Notes under the pieces: model-generated | Told to the model about the DNA's origin: nothing | Seen by the model: the letters and a program-made list of their open reading frames with translations, nothing else | Database searches by the model: none | Assembly: GCA_963811265.1 (NCBI GenBank) | Contig: CAWEQS010000020.1 | Location: 62,001 to 126,000, forward strand | Direction of reading: 5' to 3' | DNA: 64,000 nt | From: JAOUJD01 sp963811265 | GTDB taxonomy: Bacteria; Pseudomonadota; Gammaproteobacteria; Burkholderiales; Burkholderiaceae_F | Position numbers and translations under genes: made by a program | Part shown: positions 21,106 to 29,742 of the stretch, piece by piece | Position numbering within the stretch: the stretch's first letter is position 1 | How the letters are laid out: each line of letters begins with the position of its first letter

Positions 21106-22356
21106 ATGGCCAACCCGCTGTTCCGCCAGGAAGCGATCGACGCGCAGCGCGAGAAGCTGCTCGGCGAGGTTTCGCTCGCGCGTCCGGTGCCGCTGTGGAT
21201 CTTCACGGCGTTGGCGCTCGCGTTCGCGCTGGGACTCGTGGCGTTCTCGGTCTGGGGCGAGTACGCCCGGCGCGAGCGGGTGGACGGGTTCCTCGCGCTC
21301 GACGCCGGCGCCGCGCGGCTTCTGGCGCCCGAGGCCGGGGTGGTCGCGGAACTGCTCGCGAAGGAAGGCGACGAGGTCCAGGCCGGCCAGCCGCTGATCC
21401 GGCTTTCGTTCGAGCGCGGCACGGCCTCCGGCGTCTCCTCCGGCGAACTCGTGCAGCGGGAGATCGCCGAGCGGATGTCCGTGCTGGAGCGCGAGCAGCA
21501 GCAGGCGCGCCTGCTCGGCGCCCAGCAGGCCGAGATCCTCCGCCGCAAGATCGACGACCTGCAGCGCGAGCTGGCGCAGTTCGACGTCGAGATCAAGGCG
21601 CAGCAGAGCCGGCTGGCGTCGTCGCGCAACGAGTTCCAGCGCGCCGAGGAGCTCTACAAGGACAAGTTCTACTCCGAGAGCAAGCTGATCGAGTTCCGCA
21701 ACAACGTGCTCGACCAGCAGGTGAAGCTCGAAGCGGCCCGCCGCCAGCGCGCCGGAGTCGAGCGCGAGCTGTCGTCCGCGAAGGCCGAGCTGCCGACGGT
21801 CGAGATGAAGGTCCAGACGCAGCTCGACCAGATCCGCCGGCAGGTGAGCGAGCTGCAGCAGGGCAGCGTGCAGGAAGAGGGCAAGCGGGAGAACGTGATC
21901 CGCGCCCCGGTGGCGGGGGTGTTCACGAACGTCGCCGCGACCCGCGGCGAGGCCGTGGCCAACGAAGCGCCGCTCGCGATGGTCGTGCCGAAGGGCAGCG
22001 GCCTGCACGCGCAGTTGCTGGTGCCGACCCGCGCGATCGGCTTCGTGCAGCCGGGGCAGGAGGTGGTGCTGCGCTACGACGCCTTCCCGTTCCAGCGCTT
22101 CGGCCAGTACCGCGGCACGGTCGAGCGGGTCAGCCAGACCGTGTGGTCGGCGGGGGAGAAGGTCGGACAGGTCACCGTGAAGGAGCCCGTGTACCGCGTC
22201 GACGTCAGGCTCGACGCCCAGTACGTCGTGGCGGGCGACCAGAAGCTCGTGCTGCGTCCGGGCATGTCGGTCAACGCCGACATCCTGCAGGAGAAGCGCA
22301 AGGTCTGGGAGTGGGTCTTCGAACCGATCCTCTCGCTGAAGCAGCGGATGAGCTGA
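21106..22356 (+). CDS. HlyD-family membrane fusion protein for peptide export
   Basis: Periplasmic adaptor of a type I-like export machine, 416 residues. Cytoplasmic N-terminus MANPLFRQEAIDAQREK, one transmembrane helix (about residues 25-46: PLWIFTALALAFALGLVAFS), lipoyl-like half LAPEAGVVAELLAKEGDEV, a long coiled coil (about 110-250) and second lipoyl half NVIRAPVAGVFTNVAA. The N-terminus FRQEAI is typical of adaptors paired with C39-type bacteriocin exporters. Stop overlaps the next gene's ATG (TGATG). No outer-membrane TolC partner is in the window. Confidence 0.9.
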   Translation: MANPLFRQEAIDAQREKLLGEVSLARPVPLWIFTALALAFALGLVAFSVWGEYARRERVDGFLALDAGAARLLAPEAGVVAELLAKEGDEVQAGQPLIRLSFERGTASGVSSGELVQREIAERMSVLEREQQQARLLGAQQAEILRRKIDDLQRELAQFDVEIKAQQSRLASSRNEFQRAEELYKDKFYSESKLIEFRNNVLDQQVKLEAARRQRAGVERELSSAKAELPTVEMKVQTQLDQIRRQVSELQQGSVQEEGKRENVIRAPVAGVFTNVAATRGEAVANEAPLAMVVPKGSGLHAQLLVPTRAIGFVQPGQEVVLRYDAFPFQRFGQYRGTVERVSQTVWSAGEKVGQVTVKEPVYRVDVRLDAQYVVAGDQKLVLRPGMSVNADILQEKRKVWEWVFEPILSLKQRMS

Positions 22357-24449
22357 TGTTCGGTCGCCGTGTTCCGATGATCCTGCAGAGCGAAGCGCCG
22401 GAGTGCGGCATCGCCTGCGTCGCCATGGTCGCGAGCTACCACGGCTTCCGCACCGACCTCGCGGCCATGCGCATGCGGCTGGCGCCGTCGATGAAGGGCG
22501 TGACGCTGAAGCACATCGCGACGATCGCCGAGACGATGGGCCTTGCGGCCCGCGGCGTGAAGGTCGCGCTCGAATCGCTGTCGCAGCTGAAGCTGCCGGC
22601 GCTCCTGCACTGGGACATGAACCACTTCGTCGTGCTGACGAAGGTCGCCGGCGACCGGATCACCGTGCACGATCCGGCGCGCGGCCGGCGCGTGCTGACC
22701 CTCAAGGAGGCGTCGGACCATTACACCGGTGTGGCGATGGAGCTGACGCCGGCCGCCGGGTTCGCCGAGCGCGACGAGCGCGAGAAGATCAGCGCGTGGC
22801 AGCTGGTCCGCATGGCGACCGGGCTGAAGGGCGCGGTCACGCAGGTGCTGCTGCTGTCGCTGGTGCTGGAAGTGCTCGCGATCGCGTCGCCGTTCTTCCT
22901 GCAGCTCGTGGTCGACCGCGTGGTCGTCGGCCGCGACCGCGACCTGCTCGCCGTGCTCGGCATCGGGTTCGGGCTGCTGGCGGTGATGATCGCCATCGTC
23001 ACGGCGCTGCGCTCGTGGCTCGGCGTCTACATCAGCACGCGGCTGAACCTGCAGCTGCTCGACACGCTGTTCGCGCGGCTGCTGCGGCTGCCGCTGGCCT
23101 GGTTCGAGAAGCGCCACATCGGCGACATCGTGTCGCGCTTCCGCAGCGTCGACGCGATCCAGCGCACGCTGACGCTGACCTTCCTCGAGACGGTGATGGA
23201 CGGCGTGATGGTGCTCGTCACGCTCGCGGTGATGTTCTGGTACAGCACGACGCTGACCGTCATCGTCGTCATCGCCGCGCTCGCCTACGGCGCGCTGCGG
23301 GCGATGCTGTACGGGCCGCAGCGGCGCGCGATGGACGAGCGCATCGTGCACGAGGCGAAGGCGGCGACGCACTTCATCGAGACGCTGCGCGGGATGATGG
23401 CGATCAAGCTGAACCTGCGCGAAAGCGAGCGGCGCTCGGCCTACCTGAACCACGTGGTCGACCAGACCAACGCCGACGTGCGCGTGCAGAACATCGCGCT
23501 GCTGCAGCGCGCCGGCAACGTGCTGATCTTCGGGCTCGAGAACGTCGCCGTGATCTGGCTGGGCGCGTACGCGGTGCTCGCGAACGAGCTGTCGGTCGGC
23601 ATGCTGTTCGCGTTCATGCTGTTCAAGCTGCTGTTCATCTCGCGCGTGAACAACCTGGTCGACAAGACGATCGAGTTCCGCATGCTCGACCTGCACGCCG
23701 ACCGCGTGGCCGACATCGCGCTGGCACAGCCCGAGGGGCAGGCGGAGATGTCATCGGTGGCGCGCGTCGACGCGCCCACGGCAACCTTCGGCCTCGAGGC
23801 GCGCGGCCTCGGCTTCGCCTACGGCATCGAAGGCTTCGTGTTCCGCGGCCTCGACTTCGTCGCGCGACCCGGCGAGACGGTGGCGATCGTCGGCCCGTCG
23901 GGCGCCGGCAAGACGACGCTCGTGAAGGTGCTGGCGGGGCTGCTCGACCGTACCGAGGGCTCGCTGACGGCGGCGGGCCGCGACGTGCGCGACTGGGACA
24001 AGAGCGCGTACCGCAGCCGGATCGGCGTGGTGATGCAGGACGACCACCTGTTCGTCGGCACCATCGAGGACAACATCAGCTTCTTCGATCCGCAGCACGA
24101 CTCCGACCGCGCGCGGCTGTGCGCGCGCCTCGCGATGATCGACGAGGACATCGTCGCGATGCCGATGGGCTACAACACGATCGTCGGCAGCCTCGGCGTC
24201 GCGCTGTCCGGCGGCCAGCGCAGCCGCGTCCTGCTGGCGCGCGCGCTGTACCGCGAGCCGCAGATCCTCTTCCTCGACGAGACCTTCGACCAGCTCGACC
24301 TCGCGCGCGAACGGTCGATCACCGACGGCCTGCGCAAGACGGGCATCGGTCTCGTCATCGTGAGCCACCGGCCGGAGACGGTCGGCGCGGTCGACCGGAT
24401 CGTGCGCCTGGGCACGGACGCGGAACCGGAAGGCCGCCGCGCCGCCTGA
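22356..24449 (+). CDS. C39-peptidase ABC transporter (bacteriocin/peptide processing and export)
   Basis: A 697-residue exporter that cleaves double-glycine leaders and transports the core. The N-terminal C39 peptidase (1-130) has catalytic Cys in QSEAPECGIACVAMVASYHG, His in HWDMNHFVVL and Asp in VHDPARGRR, so it looks active. The six-helix ABC membrane domain spans about 150-430. The nucleotide domain has Walker A GPSGAGKTT, Q-loop GVVMQDDHLF, signature LSGGQRSRVLLARAL, Walker B ILFLDE and H-loop VSHRPE. The D-loop is unusual: ETFDQLD instead of ATSALD. Coupled to the HlyD gene; its likely substrate is the small precursor encoded at 24659-24793. Confidence 0.93.
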   Translation: MFGRRVPMILQSEAPECGIACVAMVASYHGFRTDLAAMRMRLAPSMKGVTLKHIATIAETMGLAARGVKVALESLSQLKLPALLHWDMNHFVVLTKVAGDRITVHDPARGRRVLTLKEASDHYTGVAMELTPAAGFAERDEREKISAWQLVRMATGLKGAVTQVLLLSLVLEVLAIASPFFLQLVVDRVVVGRDRDLLAVLGIGFGLLAVMIAIVTALRSWLGVYISTRLNLQLLDTLFARLLRLPLAWFEKRHIGDIVSRFRSVDAIQRTLTLTFLETVMDGVMVLVTLAVMFWYSTTLTVIVVIAALAYGALRAMLYGPQRRAMDERIVHEAKAATHFIETLRGMMAIKLNLRESERRSAYLNHVVDQTNADVRVQNIALLQRAGNVLIFGLENVAVIWLGAYAVLANELSVGMLFAFMLFKLLFISRVNNLVDKTIEFRMLDLHADRVADIALAQPEGQAEMSSVARVDAPTATFGLEARGLGFAYGIEGFVFRGLDFVARPGETVAIVGPSGAGKTTLVKVLAGLLDRTEGSLTAAGRDVRDWDKSAYRSRIGVVMQDDHLFVGTIEDNISFFDPQHDSDRARLCARLAMIDEDIVAMPMGYNTIVGSLGVALSGGQRSRVLLARALYREPQILFLDETFDQLDLARERSITDGLRKTGIGLVIVSHRPETVGAVDRIVRLGTDAEPEGRRAA

Positions 24450-24529
24450 GCCGGGCCGGCATGGGATGCGCGACATCCCGTCGGGACGGAGCAACACTCC
24501 GCATCACCTATCGCCGGGATGCGACGGGC

Positions 24530-24555
24530 AAAAAAACGGCGCCCGTCGGCGCCGT
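24530..24555 (-). terminator. Rho-independent terminator of the small peptide gene
   Basis: On the minus strand a perfect 8-bp stem ACGGCGCC / GGCGCCGT with a 4-nt loop is followed directly by a run of seven T. It lies about 105 bp after the stop of the peptide gene at 24659 and points the right way. The opposite strand has no T-run, so it would not stop the convergent ABC transporter transcript efficiently. It defines a short monocistronic mRNA. Confidence 0.85.
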
Positions 24556-24658
24556 GTGAGAACTGCGGAAACCTGGTCTGCCTGTTTTCTATGATGGTTC
24601 CTGGGCCTGCAATGGACGGCTCGAGCCGGGTTCCGCGGCGACTCCCGTCCGGGAATGT

Positions 24659-24793
24659 TCAGTCGATCATTCCGAGCGAGCTGCCGCCGCCGACGAGATC
24701 GAGATCGTCGAGGGAGAGGGCCAGCATCTCGATGACTTCGTCCGTCTTCGCAACTTCGGCAACGGCTTGGAGTTCGACGTGTTCGACGTTCAT
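24659..24793 (-). CDS. Double-glycine leader peptide precursor, predicted 7-residue core
   Basis: A 44-residue peptide starting at ATG 24793 with RBS aaggaaa. Residues 26-37 read LSLDDLDLVGGG and match the double-glycine leader consensus LSxxELxxIxGG position by position (L-12, S-11, D-8, L-7, V-4, G-2, G-1) if cleavage follows Gly37. The released core would be only SSLGMID. The leader is acidic and helical, without a Sec signal. The gene has its own terminator and lies between a C39 exporter and a divergent TPR-HD-GYP gene. A core this short is far below normal bacteriocin size and closer to signalling peptides. An in-frame extension to an upstream start at 24853 is possible but leaves the RBS-preceded ATG unexplained. 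Confidence 0.82.
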   Translation of the reverse strand: MNVEHVELQAVAEVAKTDEVIEMLALSLDDLDLVGGGSSLGMID

Positions 24794-24983
24794 GGTTGTT
24801 TCCTTTTCCGCAAGGTGGTTGGTTTCTTCTGTTTTTGTCTGACGGCACGACAACCGTGCACCAGGCGAACTTTGACGGGACGGCGAGTTCCGGGAAATCC
24901 CTTCTTACGGCGCTATCCAGCGCAGGGGACTCAGGGCAGAATCGGCTGGCTTCCACCTTGCCGTCGTCTGGCGCGGCTTTCAG
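24794..24983. promoter_or_regulatory. Divergent promoter region with palindrome GCGCT-ATCC-AGCGC
   Basis: This 190-bp gap separates the peptide precursor (minus) from the TPR-HD-GYP gene (plus). It is less GC-rich near the peptide start (pyrimidine-rich 24795-24840). A perfect 5-bp-arm palindrome GCGCT-ATCC-AGCGC lies at 24910-24923, about midway, and could be a shared operator. No clear -35/-10 pair is evident on either strand. Confidence 0.45.
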
Positions 24984-26838
24984 ATGGACGACCACGAAGC
25001 GCGACTGGATGAACTCGAGCGGGAACTGAAGCAGGCGATCGCCTCGCCTCCTGCGGACCTGCCGATGTTCCTGGACGCCTGGCTGGCCCGTCTCCGGGCG
25101 GTCCCATTCGCAGCCTCCCGCAAGCGTCGCGTCGGACTGCTGATCGATGCGGCCGGCCAGTACTACCTGCACGGCCAGCGCGTCTTCAACGCGGTCGAGC
25201 CGATCGCGCTCGCGGTGATGCTCGCGGAGCAGGAGGGCGAACAGGCCCAGCTTCGACGCGCGCTTTCCACGCAGGGGGTGATCCTGACCGCGACGCGCAA
25301 CACCCCGGACGCATTGCGCAGCCTGCTGCAGGCGCTGGAGCTCGCGGAGCGCATGGAGGATCTCCCGGGGCTGGCCGCCACATGGATCAACATCGCGGTG
25401 ACCTTCTTCGATGCGACGCTCTACAACGATGCGAGGGTCTGCTACGAGCGCGGCGCCATCACGGCAGGGTCGATCGCCGACCAGGCACAGAGCGTCAAGG
25501 CCCGATGCCGGGCGCTCTACGGCGCGGCCCAGTGCGACCTCTACCTGCACGAGTACCTGCCCGGGATCGAGGCCTGCGAAGAAGCCCTGGACCTGATCGC
25601 CGAGCCACGGGACCGCGAGCAGGAACAGGTCAGGGCGCTGGTCGAGGCGACCTATGCCCAGTTGCTGCTCGCCCTGCATCGCACCGAGGATGCCGCCGCC
25701 CACGCGGCCGTCGCCCGCGAGATGGCCGCGAAATCCGGCGCCGCGCGGGCGAAGATCGCGGCGGCGACGGTGAGCGGGCTGGTCGAGGTGTACCGCGGCA
25801 ACGTCGATCGTCGGCATCTCGCGCATCGTGGCCGTGCGCGACCAGTCGAAGATGCTCGCGTCGTCGTATCACGACGCGCTGCGCGCCTCGGTCAACGCCT
25901 ACGAAAAGGCCGGCCAGCCCGACCGCGCGCTGTCGATGAACCGCGAACTGATGATGCACGTGCGCAACCTGCATCGCGAAGCGATCATGCAGCAGCAGCA
26001 GCAACACCTGCAGCGGCTGGGGCTGCCCGATCACGACGCGGCGAGCCTGCGCGCGATCGAGGACAAGGACGATGCGCTGAAGAGGAAGCTCGAGGACGCG
26101 GCCGCGAAGCAGGGCGAGTTCCTCGAACACATGGCGCTGACCGTCGAGTTGCGCGAGGAGGACAGCGGCGAGCACGCGTTCCGGGTCGCGATGTGGGCAC
26201 ACCTGCTCGCGCTCGCGCACGGGATCGATGCGGACGAAGCCCGGCGCATCGAACTGGCCGCACGCCTGCACGACATCGGCAAGGTCGTGATCCCGGACAG
26301 CGTGATCCGCAAGCGCACCGCGCTGTCGCAGGGCGAGCGCCAGCTCGTGGAGACGCACGCGGCGACCGGCGCCGACTTCCTGGTTCGCGCGAAGGTGCCG
26401 TACGCCGCGCTCGCCGAGGAGATCGCCCGCTATCACCACGAAGCGTGGTCGGGCGCGGGATATCCGGACGGCATCTCGGGCGACGCGATTCCGCTGGCGG
26501 CCCGCATCGTCGGCCTCTGCGACGCCTTCGACTCGCTGGTGCACCAGCGCCCGTGGCGGTCGGCCTGGCGGGTGGAGGAGGCGCTCGGCCATCTGGTCCG
26601 CGAGAGCAGCCGCCAGTTCGATCCGGCGCTGGTCGAGGCCTTCATCCCGCTCGTGCGCCGCATCTACGCAACGCACGAGGACGTCGACGCCTACCTCGCG
26701 CAGTCGGCGCAGCAGACGCCGCTGTGGACGATGCGCCGCTCGCTGGTGGAGCGGCTCGCGCGGCCGATCGGAGGCGAGCAGGGCGCGGATGCCCGGCCGA
26801 ACGCCGCTCGCCTGCGCAGCCCCGTCAAGCCGCGCTGA
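24984..26838 (+). CDS. TPR-coiled-coil-HD-GYP protein, probable c-di-GMP phosphodiesterase (frameshift)
   Basis: About 617 residues after correction. The N-terminal 300 residues are tandem TPR-like helical hairpins (ALRSLLQALELAERMEDLPG, AYEKAGQPDRALSMNRELM), then a Gln-rich coiled coil (EAIMQQQQQHLQRL), then an HD-GYP domain from about residue 385. That domain keeps EHAFRVAMWA, RLHDIGKVVIPD, THAATGADFL, RYHHEAWSGAGYPDGISG and GLCDAFDSLVHQRPWR, so metal ligands and GYP are present. The frame breaks near 25811: VEVYRGNVD is followed out of frame by VGISRIVAVRDQSKM, one extra base. No DNA-binding or receiver domain. Divergent from the peptide gene; the TPR part is a plausible peptide or partner sensor, which is inference. 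Confidence 0.85.
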
Positions 26839-26850
26839 CACCCCGGCACG

Positions 26851-27552
26851 TCAGCCCGGACCCCGCTTCCACTTGGCCCACCCCGCCGCGCGCAGCTCGC
26901 ACGCGGGGCACTGGCCGCAACCCACGCCCCAGTCGTGCCGCGTCGAGCGATCGCCCACGTAGCACGTGTGGGTCTCGGTCCGGATCAGGTCCACCAGGTC
27001 CTCGCCGCCCAGCTCGTGCGCGAGCTGCCACGTCTGCGCCTTGTCGAGCCACATCAGCGGCGTCTCGATCGTGAAACGCTGGTCCATGCCGAGCGACAGC
27101 GCGATCTGCATCGCCTTCAGCGTGTCGTCGCGGCAGTCCGGATACCCGGAGTAGTCCGTCTCGCACATGCCGCCGACGAGCACCTGCAGGTTGCGCCGGT
27201 AGGCGATCGCCGCGGCATACGTGAAGAACAGCAGGTTGCGGCCGGGAACGAAGGTGTTCGGCAGCCCCTTGTCGGTCAGGCGGATCTCCGCGGCCTCGGT
27301 CAGCGCGGTTTCGGACAACTGCCCGAGCTCGCGCATCGTCACGAAGTGGTCTTCGCCGAGGCGGCGGCCCCAGTGCGGGAACCGCGCGCGCAGCCCGGAC
27401 ATCACGCGGGGGCGCACGTCGAGTTCGACGGCGTGCCGCTGTCCGTAGTCGAACCCGATCGTCTCGACCTCGCGATAGCGATTGAGCGCCCACGCGAGGC
27501 AGGTCGTCGAGTCCTGTCCGCCAGAGAAGAGGACGAGAGCCTTGTGGTGCAT
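26851..27552 (-). CDS. queC: 7-cyano-7-deazaguanine synthase QueC
   Basis: Converts 7-carboxy-7-deazaguanine to preQ0 in queuosine biosynthesis; 233 residues. The PP-loop ATPase motif is LFSGGQDSTTCLAWAL near residue 8. The zinc site is formed by THTCYVGD and the cluster WGVGCGQCPACELRA. Substrate region KGLPNTFVPGRNLLF is conserved. Convergent with the TPR-HD-GYP gene, 12 bp apart. queD and queE are not in the window. Confidence 0.95.
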   Translation of the reverse strand: MHHKALVLFSGGQDSTTCLAWALNRYREVETIGFDYGQRHAVELDVRPRVMSGLRARFPHWGRRLGEDHFVTMRELGQLSETALTEAAEIRLTDKGLPNTFVPGRNLLFFTYAAAIAYRRNLQVLVGGMCETDYSGYPDCRDDTLKAMQIALSLGMDQRFTIETPLMWLDKAQTWQLAHELGGEDLVDLIRTETHTCYVGDRSTRHDWGVGCGQCPACELRAAGWAKWKRGPG

Positions 27553-27646
27553 GCCGGCAGTTTAGTGCCGGGCCCATGACGAGGAGACCTGTCCGCGCGG
27601 AATTCGCGCGCCGCCCGCGCGAGCACGCCCTGGGGTCCGGGCTCGT

Positions 27647-28129
27647 CTAGCCCAGCACACCCTGTTCGGCCAGCGCGCGGATGCGCACGACAGTGTCGAG
27701 GTCCGCGTTCTCGTAGGCCTGCTTGCGCAGGCCGACGATCACGGGATCGCGCTCGTCGCTCCCGGTCGCCTCGTCGAACTCGTAGACGAAGCGCAGGAAC
27801 AGCAATTCCGGCTCCGGCTCCTCGATCGTGATCGTCAGGCGGCTCGCGGGCCAGGTCGGCCCGGCCTCGGTCCGGACTTCGCTGCTGCGGCCGCGCACGA
27901 GGCGCACGCGGTCCTCGACGCGGAAGGACCCGAAGTCGAGCGTGCGGGTCAGTTCGTGCACTTCGCCGCGCACCTCGTGACTGTGGATGGTCGCGCCTTC
28001 GAGGCCGAGGACGAACTGGATCGGGTCCTCGGCGCGGACCATGAGGCCCTGCCACAGCTGGTTGCGCGTCAGCGTGTCCAGCAGCGGCATCAGGGGGTCG
28101 TTGATCTGGACCAGGTGCTCGTAGCGCAT
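27647..28129 (-). CDS. SRPBCC-fold protein, DUF1857/AtaL-like
   Basis: A 160-residue cytoplasmic protein resembling DUF1857 (AtaL-like, START/SRPBCC lipid-binding fold). It starts MRYEHLVQINDPLMPLLDTL, with the family features LTRNQLWQGLMVRAEDP and VEDRVRLVRGRSSEV. No signal peptide or membrane segment. ATG 28129 is the first codon giving the family N-terminus. Ligand unknown. Confidence 0.75.
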   Translation of the reverse strand: MRYEHLVQINDPLMPLLDTLTRNQLWQGLMVRAEDPIQFVLGLEGATIHSHEVRGEVHELTRTLDFGSFRVEDRVRLVRGRSSEVRTEAGPTWPASRLTITIEEPEPELLFLRFVYEFDEATGSDERDPVIVGLRKQAYENADLDTVVRIRALAEQGVLG

Positions 28130-28249
28130 CGGAGGGCTAAGGGGCTGGCGGGCGCCGGACCCGGGCAGGGCCCGACCTTGGGCGGGTTCGACCCCATTTT
28201 GCTTCAACCGGCGTTTACAGGCGCATCGGTCAACCCAAGGAGAACACTC

Positions 28250-29053
28250 ATGCTGATGCGAATCCTCGCGGCGGCCGCCACGTCCGGCGCACTGATGCTG
28301 GCGGGCGGGTGCGCGCACGCCGTCGGCGGCACGGTCGACGTGCGCGTGACGGACCGCGCGACCGGCGAAACCCTGCCGACCTACTGGCACGAAGGGAAGT
28401 GGTGGGTGCCGGGCAAGCCGGGCCGCCGCTACGCCGTGGCGCTGACCAACCGCGGCGGCGGGCGCGTGCTGACGGTGGTCTCGGTGGACGGCGTCAACGT
28501 GATCTCGGGCGAGACCGCCGCGCCGGACCAGGCCGGTTACGTGCTGTCGAGCGGGCAGGTCGCGCAGATCACCGGCTGGCGCAAGGACATGTCGCGCGTC
28601 GCCGCGTTCGAGTTCACGGCGTTGCCGAACTCGTACGCGGCGCGCACGGGCCGCCCGGACAACGTCGGCGTGATCGGCGTGGCGGTGTTCCGCGAACGGG
28701 TGCGGTACGTGCCGCCGCCCGCGCTGTCGAAGGAGCAGTCGTCGCGCAACGAGGCGGCGTCGCCGCCTGCGCCGGCCGCGGGGGCGGCGAGCGACGCCAC
28801 GGGATCGGCCGAGGCCCGCCGCAGCGAGCGCGCGCAGGAGTCGCGCATCGGCACGGGACATGGGCGGAGCGAACACTCGGTGACCAGCTACACCGACTTC
28901 GAGCGCGCGTCCTCGACGCCGGACGAGGTCATCGCGATCCACTACGACAGTCGCGAGAACCTGCTGGCGATGGGGGTGATTCCTGCGCCGCGGACCGTGC
29001 CGAATCCGTTCCCGGCCGCGGCGGGCTTCGTTCCCGATCCGCCGCGGCGTTGA
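28250..29053 (+). CDS. Predicted lipoprotein upstream of an ECF sigma module
   Basis: A 267-residue protein of unknown function with a lipoprotein signal: MLMRILAAAATSGALMLAGG followed by Cys at 21. ATG 28250 follows a good RBS (aaggaga). The N-terminal half is compact and aromatic (WHEGKWWVPGKPGRRY), the middle is a low-complexity Ala/Pro/Ser/Glu linker (about 160-205), and the C-terminus has HYDSRENLLAMGVIP. Directly upstream of the sigma/anti-sigma pair, so it may belong to their envelope-stress regulon. Confidence 0.75.
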   Translation: MLMRILAAAATSGALMLAGGCAHAVGGTVDVRVTDRATGETLPTYWHEGKWWVPGKPGRRYAVALTNRGGGRVLTVVSVDGVNVISGETAAPDQAGYVLSSGQVAQITGWRKDMSRVAAFEFTALPNSYAARTGRPDNVGVIGVAVFRERVRYVPPPALSKEQSSRNEAASPPAPAAGAASDATGSAEARRSERAQESRIGTGHGRSEHSVTSYTDFERASSTPDEVIAIHYDSRENLLAMGVIPAPRTVPNPFPAAAGFVPDPPRR

Positions 29054-29109
29054 GCGCGGCTCCGGCGGCGTCGATCGACCGCATGCGTCCGCGGGCACAA
29101 TGCCGGCGG

Positions 29110-29742
29110 ATGCATGCGGCGGCCGGCATTGCGGACGCGGACGCGCGTGCGAGGGGCGAGGGGACGGCGTTGAGCGACGCGGCGAGCGATGAGGCTTTGC
29201 TGGCGGCCTATGCGGCCGGCGATGCGCGCGCCTTCGCCGAACTGTACGAGCGGCACGAGCGGCCCGTGTATCGCTACTTCCTGCGGCAGGGCGCGACGCC
29301 CGCCCAGGCCGACGACCTGACGCAGGACACCTGGCTCGCGATCGTGCGCCACGCGGCGCACTTCGAGCCGCGCGCCAGGTTCACGACGTGGCTGTATACG
29401 ATCGCGCGCAGCAAGCTGGTCGATCACTGGCGGGGACGCGACGACGCGGTGAGCCTCGACGCGGCCGCCAACGATCCCGACGGCGACCCGCCGCTCGAGA
29501 TCGACGCCGGCGATGCGCAACGACCCGACGTGCAGGCGATGTCGCGCGAACAGGCGCGCGCGTTCGTCGACGCCGTCGGGCAGCTGCCGCCGGCGCAGAG
29601 GGAAGCGTTCCTGCTGCAGGCCGAAGGCGGCCTGTCGCTGGAGGAGATCGCGACGGTGACGAACGCCGGCCACGAGACGGTCAAGAGCCGGCTGCGCTAC
29701 GCGATGGCGAAGCTGCGGACGGCGATGGAGGCATGGCAATGA
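29110..29742 (+). CDS. ECF-type RNA polymerase sigma factor
   Basis: Extracytoplasmic-function sigma factor, up to 210 residues. Region 2: ALLAAYAAGDARAFAELYERHERPVYRYFLRQ with DDLTQDTWLAIVR and FTTWLYTIARSKLVDHWRG. Region 4: QLPPAQREAFLLQAEGGLSLEEIA and GHETVKSRLRYAMAKLR. ATG 29110 is one start; a TTG at 29170 (LSDAASDEALLAAY) better fits the usual ECF N-terminus and is a real alternative. Overlaps the following gene by ATGA. Confidence 0.92.
   Translation: MHAAAGIADADARARGEGTALSDAASDEALLAAYAAGDARAFAELYERHERPVYRYFLRQGATPAQADDLTQDTWLAIVRHAAHFEPRARFTTWLYTIARSKLVDHWRGRDDAVSLDAAANDPDGDPPLEIDAGDAQRPDVQAMSREQARAFVDAVGQLPPAQREAFLLQAEGGLSLEEIATVTNAGHETVKSRLRYAMAKLRTAMEAWQ

Noticed and set aside
21042..24449. 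A single 1135-codon open frame covering both hlyD and the ABC exporter
   Set aside because: The first 438 codons are an off-frame reading of hlyD. The true exporter starts at ATG 22356, overlapping the hlyD stop.
24450..24658. A second double-glycine precursor between the exporter and the terminator
   Set aside because: No ORF with an RBS and GG motif was found there on either strand; only the terminator hairpin is convincing.
28184..28196. tRNA T-loop-like sequence gggttcgacccc
   Set aside because: No acceptor, D-arm or anticodon arm can be folded around it and the extended stem mismatches; it is a chance hairpin upstream of the lipoprotein gene.
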